This document shows positions 16,651 through 25,627 of a stretch of DNA of 64,000 nucleotides, one piece after another. The notes under the pieces were generated by a model. It did not search any database and had not been told where the DNA came from. It saw only the letters and a program-made list of their open reading frames with translations. Numbering within the stretch: position 1 is the stretch's first letter; each line of letters begins with the position of its first letter. This stretch comes from Streptomyces drozdowiczii (GTDB lineage: Bacteria; Actinomycetota; Actinomycetes; Streptomycetales; Streptomycetaceae), in assembly GCF_026167665.1 (NCBI RefSeq), contig NZ_CP098740.1, positions 124,001-188,000 of the forward strand. Reading direction: 5' to 3'. The position numbers were made by a program, and so were the translations under genes.

Positions 16651-17553
16651 TCAAGACCGGGCGAGTGTGAACGTATGGGTGCGCCGTACGTCGCACCCCT
16701 GGCAGGCGCCCACGAAGCGGGCGAGGAGGCGGCCGCCCTCCTCCTCGAGGACGTTGCGCCAGGAGCAGCGGAACTCTCCGCAGACGCAGGCCCGTTGAGC
16801 GACGTCCGAGAGAGCGGACAAGGCGGTTGCGTGCCCCGCTTCGGGCGCCGCGCAGTCCATATCCGCACCGTGCAGCGGGTGCTGCGGCCGCCACCACGGC
16901 ACGGTCGCGGGACTGCGGAGTCCCCTGCCCGCGCACTCCACGCACTTGCCGGGACCGGCGTTGTTCGCGATGCACCAGCATCGTTGGTCACGCCTCTCGT
17001 ACGGGCGGCCCTCGCAGGTCAGGCACACACCCCAGCCGTGGCAGTCGTAGCAGAGGACACCACCGGCCGTGCTGCGCGTGAAGGGCGGTTGCCCGAGCCG
17101 GAGTTCGGGGTACACCACGGGCGTCCACCCGGTGAGCGTCACGAGCCCGGTCCCGCTGCCTTCGTACACCCTCACCTCGAACTGCTCGTGCCGGGCCGTC
17201 GCCCAACTCTCCCCGTCCTGGTCCGTCGCGTCTGGGTGTACGTCCCAGCCCGCCTCTGTGAAGGCGGTCAAGGTCGCGCCGAACTTCGAAAGCGCGGGGC
17301 GGCCGTCCCAGCTCATCCCGATGAGGAACAGCGAGCGGAATCCCACCGGTTCGGGGTCGAGGAGCCGTACGGAGTCACTCCACTCGCGGACGACCGTCGG
17401 GCCGCGGTCCGGGCGCACCACCGACGCGATGTCCAGCAGGGCCCCTTTGAGCCACACCGCACCGCTCGACGTGCCGGTCGCACTCCGGTCCATGGGTTCA
17501 CCGGTGTTCTCGGTCATGGTGGTGTCGGTCCGCTTTCGCTCGGAGGTGTACAT
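16651..17553 (-). CDS. Hypothetical protein with DnaJ-like CxxCxGxG zinc motifs
   Basis: The 300-residue reading starts at ATG 17553; ATGs at 17517 and 17493 are also possible because no start has a good SD. The N-terminal 160 residues match no family I know. A central Cys-rich block follows: C-Y-D-C-H-G-W-G, C-L-T-C, C-W-C and G-K-C-V-E-C-A-G-R-G, which resembles the zinc-binding repeats of DnaJ. A second Cys group near the C-terminus (C-V-C-G-E-F-R-C and C-Q-G-C) suggests another zinc ribbon. No J-domain is present. It may bind protein or RNA, but this is inference. Confidence 0.75.
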   Translation of the reverse strand: MYTSERKRTDTTMTENTGEPMDRSATGTSSGAVWLKGALLDIASVVRPDRGPTVVREWSDSVRLLDPEPVGFRSLFLIGMSWDGRPALSKFGATLTAFTEAGWDVHPDATDQDGESWATARHEQFEVRVYEGSGTGLVTLTGWTPVVYPELRLGQPPFTRSTAGGVLCYDCHGWGVCLTCEGRPYERRDQRCWCIANNAGPGKCVECAGRGLRSPATVPWWRPQHPLHGADMDCAAPEAGHATALSALSDVAQRACVCGEFRCSWRNVLEEEGGRLLARFVGACQGCDVRRTHTFTLARS

Positions 17554-17570
17554 GGTGCGTCGAAGGCTGA

Positions 17571-17699
17571 TCAGGGACTGGCGACGAGTTGCCCGCGGCG
17601 CATGGCCGGCCAGGGTCTGCGGCCGCCCGCCCGCATCCGGCAGTCGTAGGGGCGCGGCGGGGCGTCGCGGGTCCTCTGGTGCTCGGTGACGGCGTCCAT
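17571..17699 (-). CDS. Small ORF (42 aa) upstream of the zinc-motif gene
   Basis: ATG at 17699 follows GGGGGAG with four bases of spacing and opens 42 codons ending at TGA 17571-17573, 17 bp before the zinc-motif gene. The peptide is basic and Arg/Pro-rich (starts M-D-A-V-T-E-H-Q-R-T). It could be a small protein or a translated leader. This ORF is the only notable content of the gap between 17553 and 17872; the remainder shows nothing I can assign. Confidence 0.4.
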   Translation of the reverse strand: MDAVTEHQRTRDAPPRPYDCRMRAGGRRPWPAMRRGQLVASP

Positions 17700-17871
17700 G
17701 CCACTCCCCCGGGTCGCGGACGGATCCGAAGATTACCGTCCAGTAGCGTCACGGGGACACCCCTCGCACGCCGCCGAGGGGACGGCCGGCCCGTTCGACG
17801 GGGCGTTACGGTGCTTGTGACGGAAGGGCCCCGATCGATCGAGCCCCGGCGTGTCGATACCCCGGAGGGAC

Positions 17872-18486
17872 ATGTTTCCCGAGACGGTGCTGCATACCGA
17901 ACGGCTGCTCCTTCGCCCGTTCGGCAGCAGCGACATCCCCGACACCCAGGCAAGTTGCTCGGATTCGCTCATCCAGCAGTGGCTGCCACTCCCCCAGCCC
18001 TACACCCTGGACGACGCCACCTCCTGGTGCACGACAGTGGCCCCGGCCCTCCGTGAATCCGGTGACGGCATCCACTTCGCCGTCACCGACTTGCCCACCG
18101 GACGGCTCATGGGCACCGTCGGCCTGAAGAAGACCGATTGGCGGGCCCGTACGAGCGAGGTCGGATACTGGATCTCTCCATGGGCTCGCGGAAAGGGCTT
18201 CGCGACTGAAGCTACGCGGGCAGTGGCGCGGTGGCTTCTGACGGAGCAGCAGTTCCAGCGGCTGGAGCTACGAGCCGCCACCGGCAACATCTCGTCTCAG
18301 AAGGTCGCCATCAGCGCCGGATTCCGCCGCGAAGGCATCCTGCGCAATGCGGGCTTCGTGCACGACGGCCGGGTCGACCTCGTTCTGTTCTCCTTGCTGC
18401 CTGGCGACTCCGCCGTGAGGGCGGATGCTCTGCGGAGCCACGCTTCTGGGGCCACGCGGGGGAAGAGGGGATCTTCCCCGGAGTGA
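17872..18486 (+). CDS. GNAT family N-acetyltransferase (RimJ/RimL type)
   Basis: The 204-residue protein starts at ATG 17872 directly after CGGAGGGA; an in-frame GTG at 17851 is less likely. It begins with T-E-R-L-L-L-R-P-F, the usual RimJ/RimL opening. The acetyl-CoA-binding segment is Y-W-I-S-P-W-A-R-G-K-G-F-A-T-E-A, followed by the characteristic S-Q-K-V-A-I-S-A-G-F-R-R-E-G. It likely acetylates an amino group on a protein N-terminus or small molecule. The last about 25 residues look non-conserved. Confidence 0.9.
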   Translation: MFPETVLHTERLLLRPFGSSDIPDTQASCSDSLIQQWLPLPQPYTLDDATSWCTTVAPALRESGDGIHFAVTDLPTGRLMGTVGLKKTDWRARTSEVGYWISPWARGKGFATEATRAVARWLLTEQQFQRLELRAATGNISSQKVAISAGFRREGILRNAGFVHDGRVDLVLFSLLPGDSAVRADALRSHASGATRGKRGSSPE

Positions 18487-18647
18487 AGGTCACCGGGACC
18501 GGGTGCTGCCCGTGGATGCCTGGGGCGAGACGGGCAGTCAGCTGTCCCGGCCCGGCGGGCGGACCCGGGCATCCGCAGCAATGTCACCGCCTCCGAACTC
18601 CCGGCCTGGGATGCGGTCCTGGCCCGACGCGGAGGCTGCGGTGGGGA

Positions 18648-19388
18648 TTACGGTTTGTGGGTCACCCAGAGCGCTTCCGCCGGCCAGTGGTGGGCCCAGT
18701 CGGGTGGGTCGGTCTTGTTGTAGCCGTTGGCCGCTTCGGGGGCCGGTCGTGGTTCGATGAGGTCGTCGATGACAAGACCCGCGCCGCGCAGGACCCTGAT
18801 CCAGTCGCCGTAGGTGAGCTGGTAGCTGACCGCTCCCTGGTCCTCGTCGATGGTGTCCAGGCCGAAGTAGTCCTGTCGCAGCGTCGTCGTCGCGCGGCCG
18901 GCGGCTTCGTCGTAGCAGGCTTCGAACCAGGGGCTGGCCACGTTGAACACCAAACGCCCACCGCGCCGCAGTACGCGCGCGGCCTGCGGTACGGCCAGGT
19001 GCGGGGGTGCCCAGCTGAGCCCGCCGTAGTCGCAGAACACCAGGTCGAAGCTGCCGGCGGCGAACGGGAGGTGCTCGGCGGCGCCCTGCACCAGCGGGTA
19101 GCGCGCCGTCCCCATCGCGCGCGCCGCCGCGGCGAGTTGCTCTTCGGACAGGTCGAACCCGACCACCGAGGCCCCCTCGGCGGCGAGCGCCCTGGACCAC
19201 TGGCCGGCGCCGCAGCCGAGTTCCAGGACGCGCTTGCCGGTGACGTCGCCCAGCACCCGCAGGTGCGTGTCGGGGATCGCGTACGTGCCCCACAGGCGGG
19301 GCGTCGCGCCGATCCGCGCGTCGTGTTTCTGCTGGTAGGCGCCGCTGATCTGATTCCAGAACCGCCTGTTGCCGGAGATGCTGTCCAC
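18648..19388 (-). CDS. Class I SAM-dependent methyltransferase
   Basis: I prefer the GTG at 19388 because the conserved N-terminus R-R-F-W-N-Q-I-S-G-A-Y-Q follows soon after; a TTG at 19424 is the alternative. SAM motif I is V-L-E-L-G-C-G-A-G-Q-W-S, followed by the acidic loop V-G-F-D-L-S and motif IV F-D-L-V-F-C-D-Y. The fold is Methyltransf_11. The substrate is unknown; small-molecule methylation is usual for this style. It lies tail to head behind another methyltransferase on the same strand, with a small gap. The 161 bp between 18487 and 18647 show no gene. Confidence 0.87.
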   Translation of the reverse strand: MDSISGNRRFWNQISGAYQQKHDARIGATPRLWGTYAIPDTHLRVLGDVTGKRVLELGCGAGQWSRALAAEGASVVGFDLSEEQLAAAARAMGTARYPLVQGAAEHLPFAAGSFDLVFCDYGGLSWAPPHLAVPQAARVLRRGGRLVFNVASPWFEACYDEAAGRATTTLRQDYFGLDTIDEDQGAVSYQLTYGDWIRVLRGAGLVIDDLIEPRPAPEAANGYNKTDPPDWAHHWPAEALWVTHKP

Positions 19389-19436
19389 GTACCGACCCAA
19401 GCACCAGCCGCCGGAGCCGGTCAACGTGGTTGGGCG

Positions 19437-20183
19437 CTAGGCAGTACGGAACAGGGCCGTCCACAGGAAGCCCGCGCCGAACAGGGGCGACTCGGGAGGC
19501 TCGACCCGCATGCGACGCAGTTCGACCTCCACGAGGTCGGAGAAGATCCGGCGCAGCGATTCAGGGGTGTAGGCGAGGCCGCCGTGCAGCCGCCGTTGGC
19601 GGTACAGGTCCGCGTCGGCGACCTCGGAGCCCATTCCGTCCTCACCGGCCGCGAAGCAGGTCAGAGCGAGGTGGCCGCCCGGGGCCAGGACACGGTCGAG
19701 CAGGTCGAGATAGCTCACCCTGCGGTGCGGTGGCAGGTGGTGGAAGCATCCCGAGTCCACGACCAGGTCGTACGGTCCGCTCAGCTCCGTGGCCGCCAGG
19801 GTGAACACGTCGCCGCACACGAAGCGGGCTTCCGCCCCCGCGTCGGCCGCGCGCTCCCGGGCCCAGGCGAGGGCCACCGGGGAGAGGTCCACGGCGTCCA
19901 CCTCGAAGCCCCGCGAAGCCAGGTACAAGGCGTTGCGCCCGGCCCCGCATCCCAGATCCAGGGCCCGCCCCCCGGGCGCGACCAGGCCCTGATCGAGGTA
20001 GCCGGCCAGGCTCTCGTCCGGCTTCGCCGGGAAGAACGGGACGGGTTTCGACCTGTCGGCGTAGAACCGGTCCCAGAATTCCTTTCCGTCCCCGGCCGCC
20101 AACGGGCCGCTCCCGTCTTCGGAGACGAACAACTCGTCCAGGAGTGCGAGAACATCCTCGACGGTACGCACGGTCCGGTCCAT
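19437..20183 (-). CDS. Class I SAM-dependent methyltransferase (TehB/TPMT-like)
   Basis: The protein has 248 residues from ATG 20183, preceded by GAAAGGGGG. It has motif I A-L-D-L-G-C-G-A-G-R-N-A-L-Y-L, typical of the TehB and thiopurine-methyltransferase branch, and D-L-V-V-D-S-G-C-F-H-H-L-P at motif IV. E-F-W-D-R-F-Y-A near residue 36 is a common lead-in. Proteins of this branch methylate metalloids, thiols or small acceptors. It sits upstream of the second methyltransferase on the same strand and may be cotranscribed. Confidence 0.87.
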   Translation of the reverse strand: MDRTVRTVEDVLALLDELFVSEDGSGPLAAGDGKEFWDRFYADRSKPVPFFPAKPDESLAGYLDQGLVAPGGRALDLGCGAGRNALYLASRGFEVDAVDLSPVALAWARERAADAGAEARFVCGDVFTLAATELSGPYDLVVDSGCFHHLPPHRRVSYLDLLDRVLAPGGHLALTCFAAGEDGMGSEVADADLYRQRRLHGGLAYTPESLRRIFSDLVEVELRRMRVEPPESPLFGAGFLWTALFRTA

Positions 20184-20403
20184 CCGGGCCCCCTTTCGAT
20201 CACGTCCGACCCTAGGAGCCCCAACGACAAAAGACCAGGTCACCCCATGTGCGCCAACAGCCGGAACGCCCCGCTACGGCCCTACGCGGCCCCCACCGCC
20301 ACTCCACCGCCCGCCCCGGCCGCGGGCCCGGTGAGCAGTGCACCGGGCGCCTGGAAGGGGCTGTCCCGGGCCGCGCCGGGCGGACGAATCCGATAGGACG
20401 CCA

Positions 20404-20517
20404 GTCATCCTCACCGCCCACGACGTCGACGCGACGCTCGGGCGGGTGGAGGCGCTGGGAGGATCGGTCAGCGGCGGCAACCCGGTGAACCTCACGCAGC
20501 CGATCCGGCCCCAGTGA
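20404..20517 (+). pseudogene. Remnant of a VOC (glyoxalase-like) domain
   Basis: A 37-codon stretch reads V-I-L-T-A-H-D-V-D-A-T-L-G-R-V-E-A-L-G-G, the usual second-half core of VOC/glyoxalase proteins. It ends at TGA 20515-20517 with no start codon or remaining domain upstream. The rest of 20184-20403 shows no gene. The remnant is short, so chance similarity is possible. Confidence 0.35.
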
Positions 20518-20582
20518 CCGTTCCGGGCACGGCAGGCCGTCGTGCGGGCAACCTTCCGTACGGGCCGACCGTCCTGTACTGC

Positions 20583-21836
20583 ATGCGAATCTCATTCCTC
20601 ATCCACAACGCGTACGCGATCGGAGGGACGATCACCACCACGTTCAACCTGGCAGGCGCACTGGCCGATCGGCACGATGTGGAGATCATCTCCGTGCTGC
20701 GGAACAGGGAACGGCCCAGCATCGCACTCGATCCGCGGGTGCGGTTACGCCCCCTGGTGGATCTGCGGCACGAGAAGGACGACCCGCGACACCTCGCACC
20801 GGCGAAGGTGTTTCCCTCCTCCGAGTACCGCTACGGCGAGTACAGCGCGCTCACCGATGAACGCCTCGGCAAGGCGCTGACCTCGCTCGACGCCGATGTC
20901 GTCGTGGGGACGCGCCCCGGGCTCAATGTCCACCTGGCGCTCCACGCGCCGGCGCGGTCGGTGCGGGTCGGGCAGGAGCATCTCGCGCTCGACCACCACC
21001 CTCCGCGGTTACGCAGGGCGCTGCGCCGCGCGTATCCGCGGCTGGACGCGATCACCCCTGTCACGGAGGCCGACTCGGCCGTCTACCGGCGCAAGATGCG
21101 GCTGCCGGGTGTACGGGTGGAGGCGCTTCCCAACAGTGTCCCCGCCCCGGCCCTCGCTCCGGCGGACAGCAGGGGGCGCATCGTGGTCGCCGCCGGGCGG
21201 CTGGCGCCGGTGAAGCGGTTCGACCTGCTGATCGATGCCTTCTCCGCGGTCGCGGCGGCGTATCCCGACTGGCAGTTGCGCATCTACGGCCGGGGCGAGG
21301 AACGGGAGCCGCTGCGCGCGCTCATCGACCGGCTCGGGTTGTACAACAACGTCTTCCTGATGGGCGCCGCGAGCCCGATGGAGGCCGAGTGGGTCAAGGG
21401 GTCGATCGCGGCGGTGACCTCGGATTTCGAGTCCTTCGGCATGACCATCGTGGAGGCGATGCGCTGCGGTTTGCCGGTCGTGAGCACTGACTGCCCGTAC
21501 GGCCCCGGCGAGATCATCGCCGACGGGGAGGACGGCCGACTGGTGCCCGTCGGAGACCGGGACGCGTTGGCCGGCGCCCTGCTGGACCTCGTCCGCGACG
21601 ACGAGCTGCGCCGCCGCATGGGGCGTAACGCGCTGGAGAATTCCCGGCGTTACGGCCCCGCGACCGTCGTGGCCCGGGCGGAGCGGCTGTTCGAGGAGCT
21701 GCTGTCCGCCCGGCGTGAGGGCCGGACGGTGACCGGCACGCGACGCGCCCTGGCGAGCAGCGGTTTCGCGGCCAGGGACACCATGCTCATCGCGGCCGGC
21801 AGGGTCGTGAGGGCCGCGCGGAAGGCCCGGCGATGA
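20583..21836 (+). CDS. GT4 family glycosyltransferase with two TTA codons
   Basis: The 417-residue protein starts at ATG 20583, where the GT-B opening M-R-I-S-F-L-I-H-N-A-Y-A-I-G-G begins; the longer GTG reading from 20514 adds unrelated residues. The C-terminal donor domain has V-A-A-G-R-L-A-P-V-K-R-F-D and the E-x7-E-like motif S-F-G-M-T-I-V-E-A-M-R-C-G. Two Leu codons are TTA (20745-20747 and 21009-21011), which in Streptomyces need the bldA tRNA, so translation is probably delayed to later growth. The stop overlaps the next start (ATGA). The acceptor may be a cell-wall polymer or natural product, unknown. Confidence 0.9.
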   Translation: MRISFLIHNAYAIGGTITTTFNLAGALADRHDVEIISVLRNRERPSIALDPRVRLRPLVDLRHEKDDPRHLAPAKVFPSSEYRYGEYSALTDERLGKALTSLDADVVVGTRPGLNVHLALHAPARSVRVGQEHLALDHHPPRLRRALRRAYPRLDAITPVTEADSAVYRRKMRLPGVRVEALPNSVPAPALAPADSRGRIVVAAGRLAPVKRFDLLIDAFSAVAAAYPDWQLRIYGRGEEREPLRALIDRLGLYNNVFLMGAASPMEAEWVKGSIAAVTSDFESFGMTIVEAMRCGLPVVSTDCPYGPGEIIADGEDGRLVPVGDRDALAGALLDLVRDDELRRRMGRNALENSRRYGPATVVARAERLFEELLSARREGRTVTGTRRALASSGFAARDTMLIAAGRVVRAARKARR

Positions 21837-22672
21837 GTGGTGACGGCGTGAGCGGGCTGACGGAGAAACCTCGTGGCGCGGTGACCGTGCGGGACGGAGG
21901 GCGTCTGCTCGTACGCGTCCGGCTGCCGCTGCCCGCCTCGGCGCAGCCGCGGCTGTTGCTTCAGCCGCGCCCGAAGAAGGGGCGGGCGGCGGAGGCCGGC
22001 CGCTCTCTCGTACTGGAGCCTGCGGGGCGGAACGAGTGGCAGACGGTGCTGGAGTCCGATGCCGTCCTTGAGGAAGGCCGCTGGGACGCCTATGTCGTGA
22101 CCGGGCCGGACGAGGAGCGCGTGCCGTTGCTGCCCGGCCTGCGCGATCTGCGCGGGCTGATGCCGGGCGAGGGCGCTGTACGGGACGCCCCCCTGGCGGT
22201 CCGGATCCCGTACGCCACCAAGGACGGCCGGCTCGCCATACGGGCCTGGCGGCGCGCCGCGCACGCGGAGGCCGGCCGGATCACCGTCGGATCCGGCGCG
22301 ATGACGGTGTCGGCGCGGCTGTACGGTGCCGGGCTCGGCGAGGGCGCGGAGGTGTCGCTGGTGCGGCGCGGCCGAGGGTCCGCCGTGGCGCGGGGCGCAC
22401 TGGCCGTCGAGGGTGGCCGGGACTTCTCGTTCACGGTCGATTACGCGGACCTCCTGGCGGACGGGGCGGGCGGCGCACCGGCGGTCTGGGACGTGTTCGT
22501 CCAGCCCCGCGCCGGTGCGCCCCGGGTGCGGGTCGCCCGGCTGCTGGACGATGTCGCGGACCGGAAGACGGTGTTCGTCTACCCGGCCACCACGCTGGGC
22601 GGGGTGTCGGTGCGCCCGTACTACACCCTCGACAACGACCTCTCCGTGGAGGTCACACCGCGGCGTTCGTGA
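21833..22672 (+). CDS. Conserved hypothetical beta-rich protein partnered with the GT4
   Basis: The 279-residue protein starts at ATG 21833 inside the glycosyltransferase stop, so translation is coupled. I see two similar beta-rich halves: each has a strand set followed by a W-D-V/A-Y/F-V segment (R-W-D-A-Y-V-V near residue 84 and V-W-D-V-F-V-Q near residue 219). The domain type resembles accessory segments found beside teichoic-acid-type or polysaccharide glycosyltransferases in Streptomyces, but I cannot name it. It has no membrane segment or signal peptide. It is probably an accessory or binding protein for the same polymer. Confidence 0.7.
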   Translation: MSGDGVSGLTEKPRGAVTVRDGGRLLVRVRLPLPASAQPRLLLQPRPKKGRAAEAGRSLVLEPAGRNEWQTVLESDAVLEEGRWDAYVVTGPDEERVPLLPGLRDLRGLMPGEGAVRDAPLAVRIPYATKDGRLAIRAWRRAAHAEAGRITVGSGAMTVSARLYGAGLGEGAEVSLVRRGRGSAVARGALAVEGGRDFSFTVDYADLLADGAGGAPAVWDVFVQPRAGAPRVRVARLLDDVADRKTVFVYPATTLGGVSVRPYYTLDNDLSVEVTPRRS

Positions 22673-22702
22673 AGATGCCCGCGCTCCGGTGAGTTCGGGG
22701 TG

Positions 22703-25625
22703 TCACTTCTCGTCGCGCAGCCGGGCCGCCAGCGCGGTCAGGGGCTCCGTCTCCTCGGTGCGGCCCAGGGCCGTCAGGCGCGGGATCGCCGCGTCGAGGC
22801 GGGTGAGGGCGGGGGTGGTCCGCTCCAGGTAGATGCCCTCCACGACGCCGGCGAGCCGGACGCACTCGGCCCACTCGCCGGCGTTCTCCGGTCCCGGCTC
22901 CCCGAGCCCGCCGAGGGCCTTCTCCAAGGCGGTCAGGGCGTCCTCGTACTCTCCGGCGTAGGCGTTGACCCGGCCGTGTTCGTAGGCGAGGGCGGTCTCC
23001 AGGGAGCGGCCGCGGGGTTCGTACCCGGCGGCGCGGGCCTCGTCGGCCACCCGGTCGGCGTCCGCGAGGCGGGCGAGGGCGCCGGGGAGGCCGTCGGCGC
23101 CCTGCTGTTCGGCCTGGAGGCGGGCGATCTCGCGCAGCGCGTTGCTCAGCTGCTCGTAGCGCGGGGCGCGGGAGTGGGCGGCGAGCGCCTGCCCGACGGC
23201 CTCTGCGGCCCGGTCGAAGTCGCCGGCCTCGGCGAGGAGCACGGCCGTCTCCGCGGCGATCATGGCGTGGCTCCCGGGGTCGTCTTCCCACTCCGCCGAC
23301 TCGGCGGCGAGGGCGACGAACTCCGCCGTGGCGGCCTTGAGGTCCTCCCCCGCGTGCAGGGCGCGGGCGCGGATCAGGCGCAGTTGGGCCGTGAGCCGGT
23401 CGTCCAGCTCTCCGGCGGCTACGTCCGGTTCGGCCAGGACGGAGTCGAGGAGGGCGATGGCGTCCTCGACCCGGCCCAGGTCCAGGCTGAGCTGGGCGGC
23501 GTTGCTGTAGGTGCAGAAGGCGCCGGTCCGCTTGCCGTGCCGGAGGTCCAGTTCGGCGGAGCGCGTCAGGTGGCGCAGGGCCTCGTCGGGGCGGCCCACA
23601 TGCATGCACACCTCGGCCAGGTCGCCGTGGAGATTGGCGGTGTCGGCGACCCTGGCCGGCCACTCGGCTGCCACGCGTATCCCCTCGGACAGCTCCGCGT
23701 ACGCGGCCTGCGCGTCCCGGACGCCCATCCGGAACCGGCCACGCAGTCCGAGGGTGCGCGGCAGATGCCAGGCGGGGCCGTGCTGCCGCAGCCGGTCGAG
23801 GTGTGCGTCGAGCTCGCTGAGCGCGGTGGGCAGGTCGCCGGAGAGGGCGTGGGTGCCGGCCCGCAGCAGGACGGCCCCGGATATCTGGGCCGACAGGTCG
23901 TGCCGGGTGGCGTATGTGTGCAGCAGCTCCACTTCGGCGGCTGCCGCCGCGAGGTGTTCCTCTTTCCCGGTGAGCTGGGCGCGCAGGCAGAGCGCGCTGG
24001 CGCGCATGCGCAGCAGGCGGCCTTCCTGACGCGGCGTGAGCCCCGGCGTCTCCTCGTGCAGCCGGACCACGTGCGCGTGGCCGGCGGTCAGCCCCTCGGC
24101 CTTCTCCTCGGCGTCGGCGGCCTCGCAGTCGGCCTCGCTCCTGGCGAGCGCGGCGGCGGCATGGACGACCGCCGCCTCACCCGGCAGCTCGGCCGCTTCG
24201 TACAGGGCGGCGGCTTCCGCGTAGAGGGCGGCGGCCTGCGCGTCGTCGTCCCGGTGGGCGGCACCGGCGGCCTCGTCGGACAGCAGGTCCGCGCGCAGCC
24301 TGGCGAAGGGGCCCACCGCCGGGTCCTCGGGGTGGGTGTAGTCGCGGGCGGCGACCAGAGTGCGCAGCCGGTCCCAGCAGGGCTGTGCGTCGGGGTGCCC
24401 CTGCTCGTCCAGTTCGCGGGCCCGGGCGATCAGCTCGGGGACGGTGTCGGGGACGGCGGGGGCCTGGTGGGCGGGGGTGCGGGGGCCGGGGCGGCCGGGG
24501 ACAGGTCGTCGAGGACGCGGGTGCGCAGGGTCAGTTCCAGCGCGTCGAGCAGGGGTGCGCGGTCGAGGCGGGCCGTGCGCCGGTCGGCGTGGGCCGTGGT
24601 GCCGTTGCGGGCGTCGAAGCGGGCGGCGAGGTCGTCGGCGCGCTCCCGGACCTCGGCGCACAGTCCGGCCACGGTCCAGGTGCGGCCCGGGTATCCGGCG
24701 GCCGGCAGCTCACCGTGGCCGAGGGACTCGACGCGCCGCAGCAGGACCTCCACGCCGGTGAGGAAGTCGAACTGGTCCAGGGGTGAGTCCACCTCGGAGA
24801 ACAGGACGCGGTTCTCGGCGAGCAGTTCGAGCCCGCGGGCCTCGTTGCCGGTCAGGGCGCAGAACTCCAGGTGCCGTCCCACCTCCCCGGCCATCGAGGG
24901 GTTGCGGCGGCAGCCCCGGTAGCCGGCGAGGTGCAGTTCGCGGGCGCGGTCGGTGTCACCGGTGCGCAGCAGGGGCAGCAGGGCGTACGAGAGGGAGCGG
25001 GCGGGCTCCTCCTGGCAGCTCTCCTTGCCGCCGAGGACGGGTTCCCAGGTGCGCAGGGCGCGGGCGTCGTCGCCGGCGGCGAGGTGGTACAGGGCCCGTT
25101 CGCAGATCTCGCAGGCCTCGCAGTCGCTGAACGGGGTGCGGGTGCGGGCCGCCCACAGCTCGTAGGCGGGGCGGTGTCCTCGCCGGTGTGGGCGGCGAGC
25201 TGGTAGGTCTGCGCGTAGTACGGCTGGAGGCCGAGGCCCGCCTTCTCGTACCGGCCGCGCATCTCGGTGAGCCACTGGCGCAGGCTGGTCAGCGGTATCT
25301 CGGGCAGCGCGCGCAGGGAGTTCGCCACCCACTTGAACCGCCAGAACAGCAGATGGCGCAGCCGGTCGGTGAACACGTCGGGCTGCTCGTCGAAGAGGGT
25401 GAGCAGACGGGCGAAGACGACGGGCGACTTGCGGGGCTCGGAGCCGTACGTGTACGCCTCCTGGAGCTCGAAGAGCGCACGGACGAGGGCGAGGGGGTCC
25501 TCGAACCGCTCGGCGGCTTCCGCGAGTTCCTCGGCGGCGACGGTGCGGGCACGGCCGTAGGGGCGCCGCTGGTTCTCCTGGAGCGCGTCGTACAGCTCGT
25601 CGGTGTTCTGGGGTGCGGTCGGCAT
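22703..25625 (-). CDS. Large TPR-like repeat protein (frame broken near 25170 and near 24480)
   Basis: Joining three frames gives a protein of about 975 residues from ATG 25625 to a stop at 22703. The N-terminal part starts M-P-T-A-P-Q-N-T-D-E-L and runs to ...H-T-G-E-D-T-A-P near 25170, then continues as A-Y-E-L-W-A-A-R in the next frame. It runs on to ...L-S-P-A-A-P-A-P near 24480 and then as A-P-A-V-P-D-T-V-P-E-L-I in the third. Each change needs one missing base in a G/C run. The long C-terminal part is a series of helical hairpins of TPR type, with many A-L-x-x-L / A-x-A-L repeats. A C-E-A-C-E-I-C cluster sits near residue 168. It starts 2 bp after the HSP90 gene and may act as its co-chaperone or scaffold (inference). 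Confidence 0.75.
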
Positions 25626-25627
25626 CG

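Noticed and set aside
20184..20403. Short Arg/Pro-rich plus-strand ORFs before the glycosyltransferase
   Set aside because: No SD, no domain and low-complexity composition; only the VOC-like stretch after 20404 looked meaningful.
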